64,000 nucleotides of DNA from Altererythrobacter sp. (GTDB lineage: Bacteria; Pseudomonadota; Alphaproteobacteria; Sphingomonadales; Sphingomonadaceae), in NCBI GenBank assembly GCA_031178065.1, contig JAPSJS010000005.1, positions 35,932 to 99,931 of the forward strand, in the 5' to 3' direction. The notes beneath the pieces are model-generated. The model saw only the letters and a program-made list of their open reading frames with translations. It did no database searches and was not told where the DNA came from. Shown piece after piece: positions 33,647-41,956 of this stretch. Position 1 is the stretch's first letter. Each line of letters begins with the position of its first letter. The translations under genes were made by a program, and so were the position numbers.

Positions 33647-34537
33647 ATGGCGCGCCTGATCGAAACCCCGCAGGTCATCATCGGCGAACCCTGGGCCGAC
33701 TACGGGCTCGTCGACAGCGGGAATGGCCGCAAGCTCGAGCGCTACGGCCGCTACCGCTTCATCCGGCCCGAGCCGCAGGCCATGTGGACCCCGCGCGATG
33801 CCGACTGGTGGGCGCACGGCGAGTTCGTGCCCGGTTCGGACGAGGACGGCGGCGGCCGCTGGCAGTTCGCGGAGCCGGTACCGGCCGAGGGCTGGCCGCT
33901 TTCCTGGAACGAGGTACGCTTCACGGCGCAATGCACCCCTTTCCGCCACCTCGGGTTCTTCCCCGACATGGCCCCCGTGTGGGAGTGGATGGGCGCGCAG
34001 CTCGGCGCGGCCGAGGATGCGCAGCTCCTGAATCTCTTCGGCTATACCGGCGTCGGGACCCTGGCGCTCAGTCGCTTCGGACAGGTCGCGCATGTCGACG
34101 CGTCGAAGAAGTCTGTCGCTCAGGCGCGCGAGAACGCGGCGCTCTCGGGCATGGAGGGGCGGCCGGTTCGCTGGCTCGTCGACGACGCGGTCAAGTTCGC
34201 CGCGCGCGAGGTGCGGCGCGGGCGGCGCTATGACGGGATCATCCTCGATCCGCCCAAGTTCGGGCGCGGCCCGAACGGGGAAGTCTGGCGGATCGAAGAG
34301 GGGCTGCCCGGCCTCGTCCGCGATTGCCGAAAGCTGCTCGATGGCCGCAGCCGCTTCCTCTTTCTCACCGTCTACGCGGTGCGCATGAGCAGCCTCGCGC
34401 TCGCCGGACTGCTGGCTGAAGTTATGGAGGATTTGCCGGGGGAAATCCAACACGGCGACCTTTCTGTGCGCGAGGATAGTAAAGATCCCCGCCTCCTCCC
34501 CACCGCAATCTTCGCCCGCTGGTCCAATCCGGGCTAA
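33647..34537 (+). CDS. class I SAM-dependent methyltransferase (RlmI/RlmK-like)
   Basis: A 296-residue methyltransferase with motif I NLFGYTGVGTLALSRFG near 129-145, DASKKSVAQAREN, and the catalytic IILDPPKFGRGP motif typical of the RlmI/RlmK 23S rRNA cytosine methyltransferase group (PF10672). The N-terminal PUA domain of RlmI is not evident. An rRNA target is probable but unproven. It lies nine bases before folB. Confidence 0.85.
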   Translation: MARLIETPQVIIGEPWADYGLVDSGNGRKLERYGRYRFIRPEPQAMWTPRDADWWAHGEFVPGSDEDGGGRWQFAEPVPAEGWPLSWNEVRFTAQCTPFRHLGFFPDMAPVWEWMGAQLGAAEDAQLLNLFGYTGVGTLALSRFGQVAHVDASKKSVAQARENAALSGMEGRPVRWLVDDAVKFAAREVRRGRRYDGIILDPPKFGRGPNGEVWRIEEGLPGLVRDCRKLLDGRSRFLFLTVYAVRMSSLALAGLLAEVMEDLPGEIQHGDLSVREDSKDPRLLPTAIFARWSNPG

Positions 34538-34546
34538 GCGCAACAC

Positions 34547-34918
34547 ATGGCCGATTCGCTGATCCTCGAAGTCGCCGATCTCGAGCACGATGTCCTCACG
34601 GGCATCTATTCGGAGGAGACCGGCAAGCCGCAACCGCTGCGGATATCCATCAGCGCGCAGCTCAAGTGCGCGGTCCGTTACGCGCCCGATACGCCGCTGG
34701 ACGCGAGCAAGAACTACATGGACCTGAAGTTCGCCGCCACGGAGGCGCTGCCGCCCGGGGTGCACTTCAAGCTGATCGAGGCAGTCGCGGACCACATCTG
34801 CGAAACGCTGTTCCTGCAGGACGAGCGGGTCGAGGCGGTCACCGTGAAGATCGTCAAGCTCGCGATCGCCGAAGGCAACGAGAAGATCGGCATCACGCTG
34901 ACTCGCGAGCGCCGCTGA
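34547..34918 (+). CDS. folB: dihydroneopterin aldolase family protein
   Basis: A 123-residue FolB-type protein: VADLEHDVLTGIYSEET at the N-terminus, NYMDLKFAATEAL, and FKLIEAVADHICETLFLQD with the catalytic-region residues. FolB cleaves dihydroneopterin to 6-hydroxymethyl-dihydropterin in folate synthesis. The canonical GxxxxER start is altered, so substrate use could differ. Its stop overlaps the next start (TGATG). Confidence 0.8.
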   Translation: MADSLILEVADLEHDVLTGIYSEETGKPQPLRISISAQLKCAVRYAPDTPLDASKNYMDLKFAATEALPPGVHFKLIEAVADHICETLFLQDERVEAVTVKIVKLAIAEGNEKIGITLTRERR

Positions 34919-35256
34919 TGAAGCGGATCGCGGTGGACGATTTGCCGGAAGATCCCCTGTCCGCCGCGAGCGTGTTCCACCAGCACTGGCTGCCTTATGC
35001 TGAGGATGCACTTGCAGCGGGCGACGATCTGCTGCTCGTCTTCGCGCCGGCCGATCACACGCATCGCGCCTGGCGGCTTGCCGCCGTCGCCGGTTTGGCG
35101 CGAAAGCACGCGCCGCTGCGCGTCAACGCCGTGGCGGGGAAGGGGGAGGCGATCGCCCGAACCGAGCGATACTTGGCTGCGGCGCCGGGTTTGACGGGGC
35201 AATATCTGCCGCTCGACGGGAACGGTGCCAGGGATCCGGCGGGCGCTGCGCGTTAG
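34918..35256 (+). CDS. conserved hypothetical protein downstream of folB (Rossmann-like)
   Basis: A 112-residue protein starting MKRIAVDDLPEDPLSAAS. A beta-rich ALAAGDDLLLVFAPADHTHRAW segment followed by HAPLRVNAVAGKGEA suggests half of a Rossmann-like fold, but no nucleotide-binding glycine loop is visible. It is translationally coupled to folB and overlaps the convergent lipoprotein gene by four bases. Confidence 0.6.
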   Translation: MKRIAVDDLPEDPLSAASVFHQHWLPYAEDALAAGDDLLLVFAPADHTHRAWRLAAVAGLARKHAPLRVNAVAGKGEAIARTERYLAAAPGLTGQYLPLDGNGARDPAGAAR

Positions 35257-35762
35257 CGGATGCTGCGCAGCTCCGTGAGAATTGCATCCTCTTGCGCAAT
35301 CATGTCCGCGACCTCGCTGCGCGCAGCGGCGATCGGCTCTCGCAATTCGAAGGCGAGGGTCGCATCGGCGAATATCAGGTCGAGATCGCCCAGCGCGACC
35401 GCCGTCCTGCTGCGATGCGAATCGAGATCGGCCAGCGCGACCTGTGCGGCGGCCCAGCTATTGGTTTCGACGCCTGCTCCGCGAGCGGCTTCGATCGTGC
35501 GGCGCGCACCCGGCACGGCTTGAGTAAACGCCTGATGGGCGCTCGCCGCCTCGGTCCGTAGCTGCGAGAGCCGCTGGAGCAGATCGGCGCTCGGCGCTGC
35601 CGTCGGGGCCGGGGCTTCGGTTGCCGGGGCAGGTTCGAACGTGCCCTCGACGCGCTCGGCATCCCGGATCGCCAGCGACGGATAGTCGGCGCTGCCGCCA
35701 GCGCAGGCGGCCAGCGGGGCGGCGAGAACGAGTGGCGCGATGCGGGTGAGGGCTTGCTTCAT
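35253..35762 (-). CDS. putative lipoprotein, unknown function
   Basis: A 169-residue protein with a signal peptide and lipobox near residues 14-20 (LAAPLAACAGG), an Ala/Pro-rich linker around 42-58, and long alpha-helical segments rich in Ala, Glu and Arg over the rest. No known domain is recognised. It faces away from the divergent rplU leader. Confidence 0.6.
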   Translation of the reverse strand: MKQALTRIAPLVLAAPLAACAGGSADYPSLAIRDAERVEGTFEPAPATEAPAPTAAPSADLLQRLSQLRTEAASAHQAFTQAVPGARRTIEAARGAGVETNSWAAAQVALADLDSHRSRTAVALGDLDLIFADATLAFELREPIAAARSEVADMIAQEDAILTELRSIR

Positions 35763-35827
35763 TCTGCAAGGCTCATAGCATGCACCCCGCGCTGCGCCAG
35801 ATGGCGCGGGCAGGCGGATTTCCGCCG

Positions 35828-35856
35828 TTGACTTGCGCGGGCGGTTCCCTTAACGG
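35828..35856 (+). promoter_or_regulatory. candidate promoter of rplU-rpmA
   Basis: TTGACT at 35828-35833 is followed after 17 bases by TAACGG, a weak -10. It lies about 95 bases before the rplU ATG, leaving a leader with one GC-rich hairpin (CCGCCATTGGCGG around 35875-35887) that might bind L21, though this is speculative. Confidence 0.35.
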
Positions 35857-35949
35857 CACCCATCTTTCCGGACACCGCCATTGGCGGCATTTCGGTCGCG
35901 CCTCTTCCACCACGGCGGGGGCACAGCAAAGAGAATGGAAGTTACCACC

Positions 35950-36489
35950 ATGTTCGCAGTAGTGCGCACGGGCGGCAAGCAATACCGGGTTGCCGCCGGA
36001 GACAAGATCGCGGTCGAAAAGCTCGCTGGCGAAGCCGGCGATACGGTGACGCTGGGCGACGTCCTGCTCGCCGGCGAAGGCGACAAGATTGCCGACGCCT
36101 CGAAGGTTGCCGTTTCGGCGGAGATCATCGCGCAGGCGAAGAGCGAGAAGGTCGTCGTTTTCAAGAAGCGTCGCCGCCACAACTATCGCCGCAAGGCGGG
36201 TCATCGCCAGCAGCTGACCCTGCTCCGCATCACTGCGGTCGGCGATTCGAAGGCTGCGCCGAAGAAGGAAGCGGCGAAGGCTGCTCCGGCAGAAGAAGCG
36301 GCCCAGGCCGCTCCTGCGAAGGAAGCCGCGAAGAAGGCCCCGGCCAAGAAGGCGGAAGCAGGCGAGACGAAGCCCGCCGCCAAGAAGGCCGCGCCGAAGA
36401 AGACCGGCGCCACCGACAAGCCTGCCGAGAGCAAGGCCGACGCGGCGCCCGCCAAGAAAGCCCCGGCCAAGAAGGCCGAGAAGAAGTAA
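35950..36489 (+). CDS. rplU: 50S ribosomal protein L21 with long Ala/Lys-rich tail
   Basis: Residues 1-100 are a normal L21 ([39 protein letters not shown]). Residues 101-179 are a low-complexity extension dominated by Ala, Lys, Pro and Glu with repeated APAKKA-like units, resembling histone H1-type tails. ATG 35950 has GGAAG nine bases upstream. rpmA follows after 12 bases. Confidence 0.95.
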   Translation: MFAVVRTGGKQYRVAAGDKIAVEKLAGEAGDTVTLGDVLLAGEGDKIADASKVAVSAEIIAQAKSEKVVVFKKRRRHNYRRKAGHRQQLTLLRITAVGDSKAAPKKEAAKAAPAEEAAQAAPAKEAAKKAPAKKAEAGETKPAAKKAAPKKTGATDKPAESKADAAPAKKAPAKKAEKK

Positions 36490-36501
36490 GGACCACGAAC
36501 G

Positions 36502-36771
36502 ATGGCACATAAGAAAGCAGGCGGTTCATCCCGCAACGGTCGCGATTCGGCCGGCCGTCGCCTCGGCGTGAAGAAGTTCGGCAGCCAGGGCGTGATTCCG
36601 GGCAACATTATCGTGCGCCAGCGCGGCACCAAGTTCTATCCGGGCACCAATGTCGGGATGGGCAAGGACCACACGCTGTTCGCGCTCGAGCAAGGCGTCG
36701 TCCGATTCCACACCGGCAAACTTGGCCGCAAGTACGTGTCGGTCGACATGCTCGCGGAAGCTGCCGAATAA
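36502..36771 (+). CDS. rpmA: 50S ribosomal protein L27
   Basis: An 89-residue L27: [20 protein letters not shown] and [19 protein letters not shown] are invariant blocks. The N-terminus begins directly with the mature AHKKAGG tail that reaches the peptidyl-transferase centre, so no cleavable extension as in Firmicutes is present. It forms an operon with rplU. Confidence 0.98.
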   Translation: MAHKKAGGSSRNGRDSAGRRLGVKKFGSQGVIPGNIIVRQRGTKFYPGTNVGMGKDHTLFALEQGVVRFHTGKLGRKYVSVDMLAEAAE

Positions 36772-36773
36772 CC

Positions 36774-36798
36774 GGACGATCCGATAACGGGATCGTCC
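36774..36798 (+). repeat. hairpin just after rpmA
   Basis: GGACGATCC (36774-36782) pairs perfectly with GGATCGTCC (36790-36798) around a seven-base loop, beginning two bases after the rpmA stop. No T-run follows, so it may protect the mRNA 3' end or be an inefficient first terminator. Confidence 0.55.
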
Positions 36799-36838
36799 AC
36801 ACGGGACGGTCCCAGCCGGGCTGAACACCGGCAGACGA

Positions 36839-36878
36839 AGAGGGAGATGGGGCCGACCCGTCTCCCTCTTGTCGTTTC
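36839..36878 (+). terminator. terminator of the rplU-rpmA operon
   Basis: AGAGGGAGATGGG (36839-36851) pairs with CCCGTCTCCCTCT (36857-36869), giving a 13-bp stem with one G-T wobble and a five-base loop, followed by TGTCGTTT. The T-run is imperfect but the stem is strong. Confidence 0.7.
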
Positions 36879-36973
36879 TCCCTCTCTCGTCGGCGAAATA
36901 TTCTTTCGCCGCCATCGCACTGTCACGCATCGACCCTAACGGGGCGCTGCGGGGCGAATGAGGAGAGATCGCC

Positions 36974-37507
36974 GTGTTCCATCGCAGCCAGAGACTGCTC
37001 CTGAGACCGCCATGGCCCGAGGATTCGGACCAGGTCTTCAGCGCGATCGCCGACGAAGGGGTGGTGCGCAATCTTGCACGCGCGCCGTGGCCCTATCGCA
37101 GCGAGCATGCGCGCGAGTTCGTTTCGCGTCCGTTCGAACCGCGCTTCCCCCGCTTCCTGATCGCCCGCGCCGACGACGCCGCGCTGATCGGCTGCATCGG
37201 GATCAACCCGGAAGGTCGGGAGATCGAGCTGGGCTACTGGATCGCCCGCGATCATTGGGGGCAAGGCTATGCGACAGAGGCAGGAAGCGCGATGATCGAG
37301 ATTGCGCGCATGCTGGGGCACCGGCGGATCATTGCGAGCCACTTCCTCGACAATCCCGCTTCGGGCAGCGTGCTGCGCAAGCTGGGCTTTGCGCCGGTCG
37401 GTCGCATCCGGCCGCGGTATAGCCCAGGGCGCGGCGAACAGGCGCTGGCGGCGGAGTACGCACTCGAACTGGCGGGCGAAGAGGAACCGGGAATGTGGGC
37501 GGCGTAG
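36974..37507 (+). CDS. GNAT-family (RimJ/RimL-like) N-acetyltransferase
   Basis: A 177-residue acetyltransferase. The acetyl-CoA loop is HWGQGYATEAGSAM near 94-107, and the C-terminal NPASGSVLRKLGFAPVGR is typical of the RimJ/RimL group acting on protein N-termini or small amines. GTG 36974 is preceded by AGGAGAGA. The target is unknown. Confidence 0.88.
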   Translation: MFHRSQRLLLRPPWPEDSDQVFSAIADEGVVRNLARAPWPYRSEHAREFVSRPFEPRFPRFLIARADDAALIGCIGINPEGREIELGYWIARDHWGQGYATEAGSAMIEIARMLGHRRIIASHFLDNPASGSVLRKLGFAPVGRIRPRYSPGRGEQALAAEYALELAGEEEPGMWAA

Positions 37508-37573
37508 AGCCGCTCGCAGGCCTCGCGCTACGCCGCAGGGCAACCTTCGCTCACCCTTTCGGGAGGGGCGAGA

Positions 37574-38452
37574 TCACTCCGCCGGCAGCAGCGCGTCCTG
37601 AAACTCGCCCTCATAGAGGCCGATCAACTCGCGGTCGTCGTGATCCCATGGGTGAAAACCGGGCTTGAAGTAGGCGAGCCAGGCGGGGAAGATCCGGCGC
37701 AGGACACCCGGGCTGACGATCAGGTACTTGAGCAGGCCCCAGCGCGCCTTCCAGCCGATGATTCCGTCCTGCGCGAGCAGAGCCATCGAATCGATCCAGC
37801 GGTTCTTGAAGAAGCGGCCCGTCACGGAGAGCATGACCAGGCTGCGGACCTTCCAGCGCTGCCACTTCGACCAGTCGCGCGTCGCGTGATTCCAGGTGTC
37901 GAAGGCGACGCCCTTGTGCTCGATCTCCTCGACCGCGTGCCAGCGCCACATCGCGCGCACCTCGGGATCGGCATCCTTGAAATGCTGCGGATTGGCCAGG
38001 AACTCATGTGCCATCATCGCTGTGTAGTGCTCGAGGGCCATAGTCACCGCAAGGTTGGCGATCGCAGGGCGATCCTTGGTCAGCGCGAGCAATTCTTCGA
38101 CCCGCTTGTCGATCGCCTTGATGTCATAGCCGGCATTCTCCGCCAGCTTGTTGAAAGCGATGTGCTCGCGCGTGTGGTTGATTTCCTGCTTCACGAACGC
38201 GCGGATCTCGGCTTCGAGCTTGGGGTCGGCGCCGTCGCGATGAGCCTTGACCGCCTCGATGAAGAAAGCCTCCCCGCGTGGGAAGGTGGCGGAGAGCGCA
38301 TTGTGCCAGGCGGTGCCGAACGGTTCGCCGGCCCACCAGCGCCGCGGCTTGTCCTCGCGGTTGAAACGCTCGTCGCGCACGGTGATCGCGAGATCCGGCG
38401 GCGTGGGGCTCGATGATGCGCGCTCGAAAGTGATGGTCTGGGGGGCGTTCAT
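37574..38452 (-). CDS. PF10118 'metal-dependent hydrolase' family protein, copy 1
   Basis: A 292-residue protein of PF10118, usually annotated as a predicted metal-dependent hydrolase. Conserved acidic/His residues are E61 (RGEAFF), E90-x-x-H93 (QEINHTREH), E141 (ALEHY) and E176-x-x-H179 (VEEIEHKG). That pattern, Glu, ExxH, Glu, ExxH, is the ligand set of ferritin-like diiron carboxylate proteins. The C-terminal third has hydrophobic segments. A large dyad lies upstream at 38472-38510. A paralogue follows at 38609-39499. Confidence 0.8.
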   Translation of the reverse strand: MNAPQTITFERASSSPTPPDLAITVRDERFNREDKPRRWWAGEPFGTAWHNALSATFPRGEAFFIEAVKAHRDGADPKLEAEIRAFVKQEINHTREHIAFNKLAENAGYDIKAIDKRVEELLALTKDRPAIANLAVTMALEHYTAMMAHEFLANPQHFKDADPEVRAMWRWHAVEEIEHKGVAFDTWNHATRDWSKWQRWKVRSLVMLSVTGRFFKNRWIDSMALLAQDGIIGWKARWGLLKYLIVSPGVLRRIFPAWLAYFKPGFHPWDHDDRELIGLYEGEFQDALLPAE

Positions 38453-38471
38453 GATTCGCTCGCAACATTAC

Positions 38472-38511
38472 TGACACCTTTGTAAGTAGCCTATACTTAC
38501 ATCCGTGTCAA
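38472..38511 (-). promoter_or_regulatory. nested dyad operator and promoter upstream of PF10118 copy 1
   Basis: An inner pair GTAAGTA (38482-38488) / TACTTAC (38494-38500) sits within an outer pair TGACAC (38472-38477) / GTGTCA (38505-38510), with exactly four bases between arms on each side, all centred on 38491. On the minus strand the outer arm contains TTGACA (complement of 38506-38511), a consensus -35. This looks like a TetR-type operator covering a promoter; the TetR gene at 39547 is the obvious candidate. Confidence 0.65.
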
Positions 38512-38608
38512 TAGCCGGGGCGCTCGGAGGGCACGGGCGGACCATCGCTCGGTTGGCGGAGCGTTCGAGACTCGGTCTTGGCAGCAACTCCCAAAGGGGG
38601 TCGCGGCG

Positions 38609-39499
38609 CTATTCCGCCGGCATCACCGCATCGGCATAGGGGCTGTCGAACTTGCGGATAAGCGCCCGATCGTCCTGCTTCCAGGGATGGAAACCCGGCA
38701 GCAGGATCTTCGCCCAGTCGAAGAACATCCGTCGCATCATTCCGGGCGCGATCCACAAGTGCTTGAACAACAGCCACTTCGCACGCGCACCCGTGATCCC
38801 GTCCTGCCGCAGCAGGTCGAGCGCATCGCGCACCCGGTTGTTGTAATAACGGCGCGTGATCAGCAGCGTCAGCAGCGCGCGCACGCGGTACCGCTTCCAC
38901 GCACTCCACCCGCGGGTGGCGTGGAGCCAGACGTCGTAGGTGATGCCCTTGTGCTCGATCTCCTCGATCGAGTGCCAGCGCCACATCTCGGCGATTTCCT
39001 CGTCCACGCCTGCGAGGTAGCGCGGATCGGTCAGCAGGCAGTGGCTGATCGACGCAGCGAAATGCTCCAGCGCGATGGTGATGGCGAGATTGAATTCGAC
39101 CGGCCGCCCCTGGGTCAGCGCCAGCATCTCCTCGATGCCTTTGTCGATGCTCTCGATGTCGTAGCCATGGCTCTGCGCGAGATTGTTGAACGCCACGTGT
39201 TCGCGCGCGTGGTTCGATTCCTGCCGCGTGAAAGCGCGCAGTTCCGCCGCCATGATGGGCGGTACCTTGTCGTCGTAGTACTTCATCACCTGGATGAAGA
39301 ACTTCTCGCCGCGAGGCAGGCTGGCGGAGACCGAATTGTACCAGGCGGTCGCCACCGGATCACCCGAATGCCACCAGCGCGCCGGCCGCTCGCCCCGGCA
39401 GAACTTCTGGTCGCGAATGTTCAGCGCATGATTGGCAGGCGTCGCGCTCCCGCTGGTGTGCGGCGACTTGCCGGCAACGCTCTCGCGCTCTACCCCCAT
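38609..39499 (-). CDS. PF10118 'metal-dependent hydrolase' family protein, copy 2
   Basis: A 296-residue paralogue of the downstream gene, with the same putative metal residues at identical spacing: E65, E94-x-x-H97 (QESNHAREH), E145 (ALEHF) and E180-x-x-H183 (IEEIEHKG). ATG 39499 is preceded by GGGGGGAT; in-frame ATGs further upstream would overlap the divergent TetR promoter. The two copies diverge in the first 40 residues. They are separated by 156 bases containing the dyad operator, so each may have its own promoter. Confidence 0.8.
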   Translation of the reverse strand: MGVERESVAGKSPHTSGSATPANHALNIRDQKFCRGERPARWWHSGDPVATAWYNSVSASLPRGEKFFIQVMKYYDDKVPPIMAAELRAFTRQESNHAREHVAFNNLAQSHGYDIESIDKGIEEMLALTQGRPVEFNLAITIALEHFAASISHCLLTDPRYLAGVDEEIAEMWRWHSIEEIEHKGITYDVWLHATRGWSAWKRYRVRALLTLLITRRYYNNRVRDALDLLRQDGITGARAKWLLFKHLWIAPGMMRRMFFDWAKILLPGFHPWKQDDRALIRKFDSPYADAVMPAE

Positions 39500-39546
39500 G
39501 GTTTGATCCCCCCGCATGGTTAATCTTTTATTGGTCAAGGAATCGC

Positions 39547-40146
39547 ATGGCAAGTCGCAAGCGCCTCAGCCCGGAGGAGAGCCGCAAGTCTGCACTCCAG
39601 GCGGCACGCGCATTACTTATTGAAACCGGCCCCCAATCCGTGACGCTGAAGGCCGTCTCGGCGCGGATTGGCCGGACGCATGCGAACCTGCTGCATCATT
39701 TCGGATCGGCATCGGGTCTGCAGAAGGAACTCGCGCGGCATCTGGCCGAAACCGTATGCGAGAGCATCAAGGACGCCGTGCGGGCGAGCCGCGCCGGCCT
39801 CGGATCGCCGCGTGAAGTGGTCGACCTTGCGTTCGACGCCTTCGACAAGGAAGGGGCGGGAGCTCTCGCAAGCTGGATGATCCTGACCGGCAACGAGGAT
39901 GCGCTCACCCCGATCGTCGAGGCGATCCATCAACTGGTGGACGAAATCGCGCCCGAAGAAGCGGGGCCGCATGGCGATCTGACGCGTGTGCACGAGGATA
40001 CGCTGGCGCTCGTCCTGCTTGCGATGGGGGACGCGCTGATCGGCTCGGCGCTCGCGCGTTCGCTCAAGCTGCCGGACACCGCCGCACGCGACCGGGCCGA
40101 GCGGATGCTGCTGAACTCGATCGCAGCCGCTACTCAACCGGGCTGA
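39547..40146 (+). CDS. TetR-family transcriptional regulator
   Basis: A 199-residue TetR protein. The N-terminal helix-turn-helix spans about 10-55 (SVTLKAVSARIGRTHANLLHHF), followed by a helical ligand domain. It is divergent from the PF10118 genes across 47 bases, implying it controls them; AAGGA gives a ribosome site five bases before ATG. Its end overlaps convergent ygfZ by 17 bases. The ligand is unknown. Confidence 0.9.
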   Translation: MASRKRLSPEESRKSALQAARALLIETGPQSVTLKAVSARIGRTHANLLHHFGSASGLQKELARHLAETVCESIKDAVRASRAGLGSPREVVDLAFDAFDKEGAGALASWMILTGNEDALTPIVEAIHQLVDEIAPEEAGPHGDLTRVHEDTLALVLLAMGDALIGSALARSLKLPDTAARDRAERMLLNSIAAATQPG

Positions 40147-40870
40147 GCGATCCGGCAAGCCAGCCGGGCGCCCACGCGGGATCGATCGCCTCCAGCCTCA
40201 GGTGATCGACCGCGAGGCCGAGCGCCGGATAGGCCGCCTTGCGCCGCTTCTCTTCCGACTTGTCGAGCGGGACGATCACGAGGCGGCGGTTGACCTTCTG
40301 CCGCCAGTTCATCCGCGCGGTATTCTCCTGCCCCACGTAGCAGCCCTTGGAGAAGCTCACGCCGTGAAGCTCCACGGCATTGGTCTCGAGCCACAGCACG
40401 TCGCCGAGCTCCGCGCGCCCCTCAGGCACGCCGAGGGCAAGGCGATGCGCACGCCATTCGGCATCCGCTGCCATGTCCTCTCCCGAAACGGGGGCCAGCC
40501 AACGCTCGCCGAGATCTGCGAGTCGCGGATCGGGCGCTGCACCGTCGCCGATCTGCTTGCGCCAATGGACGCCGACCGTGTCATCCACACGAATGTCGAT
40601 CTTGCGCCGCAAGCGGTAGAGCGACAGCCGCTTGACCAGCTCCTCCGCGTGGGGGGCCTCGCAATCGAGCAGGATCTCGCCTTCGCCGCCGGGCCAGACG
40701 ATCAGGTCGAACAGGGTCTTGCCCTGGGCGGAAAGAAGCGCGGCGTAAACGGGGAGCGGCCCCGCTGTATCGTTGGTCAGCAATCCCTGCAGGAAGCCGG
40801 CAACGTCCTCCCCGTCTTCAATCGGGCTCAGGCGCACCACGGCGCGGTCGAACAGGCGGGTCGCGGTCAT
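40130..40870 (-). CDS. ygfZ: tRNA-modifying protein YgfZ / folate-binding Fe-S repair protein
   Basis: A 246-residue GcvT-fold protein with the YgfZ signature KGCYVGQENTARM near 175-187, containing the reactive Cys. YgfZ/IBA57 proteins use folate to maintain certain Fe-S enzymes such as MiaB. It starts at ATG 40870, 39 bases from divergent pyrC, and its 3' end overlaps the TetR gene. Confidence 0.9.
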   Translation of the reverse strand: MTATRLFDRAVVRLSPIEDGEDVAGFLQGLLTNDTAGPLPVYAALLSAQGKTLFDLIVWPGGEGEILLDCEAPHAEELVKRLSLYRLRRKIDIRVDDTVGVHWRKQIGDGAAPDPRLADLGERWLAPVSGEDMAADAEWRAHRLALGVPEGRAELGDVLWLETNAVELHGVSFSKGCYVGQENTARMNWRQKVNRRLVIVPLDKSEEKRRKAAYPALGLAVDHLRLEAIDPAWAPGWLAGSLSPVE

Positions 40871-40909
40871 GGGTGACAGATAGGCAGCGGCGCGCTTAAG
40901 GGAAGCCCC

Positions 40910-41956
40910 ATGACCGACGCGCCCGAATCCCTCACCATCCGCCGCCCCGACGACTGGCACGTTCACCTGCGCGACGACGACGTGATGCGTGGTGTGACGC
41001 CGTTCACCGCGCGCCAGTTCGCTCGCGCGATCGTAATGCCGAACCTGTCGCCGCCGGTCGTGACGGTGGAAGCGGCCGGCGCTTACCGCGATCGTGTTCT
41101 CGCCGCTGTGCCGGAGGGCGTGAGCTTCACGCCGCTGATGACCTGCTATCTCACCGATCACACCGATCCGAACGAACTGGAGCGCGGCCACCGCGAAGGC
41201 GTGTTCACGGCGGCCAAGCTCTACCCCGCCAATGCCACCACCAATTCGGCGCATGGCGTCACCGATGTTGCGAATATCCGCGGAGCGCTTGAGCGCATGG
41301 CCGCTATCGGCATGCCGCTCTGCGTCCATGGGGAAGTCACCGATGCCGAGGTGGACGTGTTCGACCGCGAGAAGGTGTTCATCGACCGCGTTCTCGGGCC
41401 GCTGCTGCGTGAACTGCCAGAGCTAAAGGTGATCTTCGAGCACATCACCACGGAGGACGCCGCCCAGTTCGTCGACGCGGCCGGCGGTAATGTTGGCGCG
41501 ACGATCACACCGCAACACCTTCACATCAATCGCAACGCCATGCTCGTTGGCGGCATTCGGCCGCATGCCTACTGCCTGCCGGTCGCCAAGCGCGAGAAGC
41601 ACCGGCTGGCCCTGCGCAAGGCGGCGACCTCGGGCTCTGCGAAGTATTTCCTCGGCACCGACAGCGCGCCCCATGCGCGCCATGCCAAGGAAAGCGCCTG
41701 CGGTTGCGCGGGCATCTTCAACGCGCCCTACGCGCTGGAGAGCTATCTGCAGGTGTTCGACGAGGAAGGGGCGCTCGATCGCTTCGAGAGCTTCGCTTCG
41801 GTAAACGGCCCGCGCTTCTATGGATTACCGCTCAACGAGGGGCGGATCACGCTGGAGCGGACCGGCACCGATGTCGCGGAGGAGATCGACGCGGGCGGCA
41901 CTGCGATCGTCCCGTTCCATGCCGGCGAGACTCTGCGCTGGAGGCTGCGCGCCTAG
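40910..41956 (+). CDS. pyrC: dihydroorotase (class II)
   Basis: A 348-residue zinc enzyme of pyrimidine synthesis, the short E. coli-like type. Zinc ligands include the HVHLR pair near 17-21, the lysine that is carboxylated in [20 protein letters not shown] and FLGTDSAPH. The length matches the family. The gene is unlinked to pyrE, about 16 kb away in this window. Confidence 0.96.
   Translation: MTDAPESLTIRRPDDWHVHLRDDDVMRGVTPFTARQFARAIVMPNLSPPVVTVEAAGAYRDRVLAAVPEGVSFTPLMTCYLTDHTDPNELERGHREGVFTAAKLYPANATTNSAHGVTDVANIRGALERMAAIGMPLCVHGEVTDAEVDVFDREKVFIDRVLGPLLRELPELKVIFEHITTEDAAQFVDAAGGNVGATITPQHLHINRNAMLVGGIRPHAYCLPVAKREKHRLALRKAATSGSAKYFLGTDSAPHARHAKESACGCAGIFNAPYALESYLQVFDEEGALDRFESFASVNGPRFYGLPLNEGRITLERTGTDVAEEIDAGGTAIVPFHAGETLRWRLRA

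Noticed and set aside
31813..35011. Long minus-strand frames opposite arsR-thrC and opposite the methyltransferase-folB genes
   Set aside because: They mirror the codon periodicity of clear plus-strand genes, and no start site or domain supports them.
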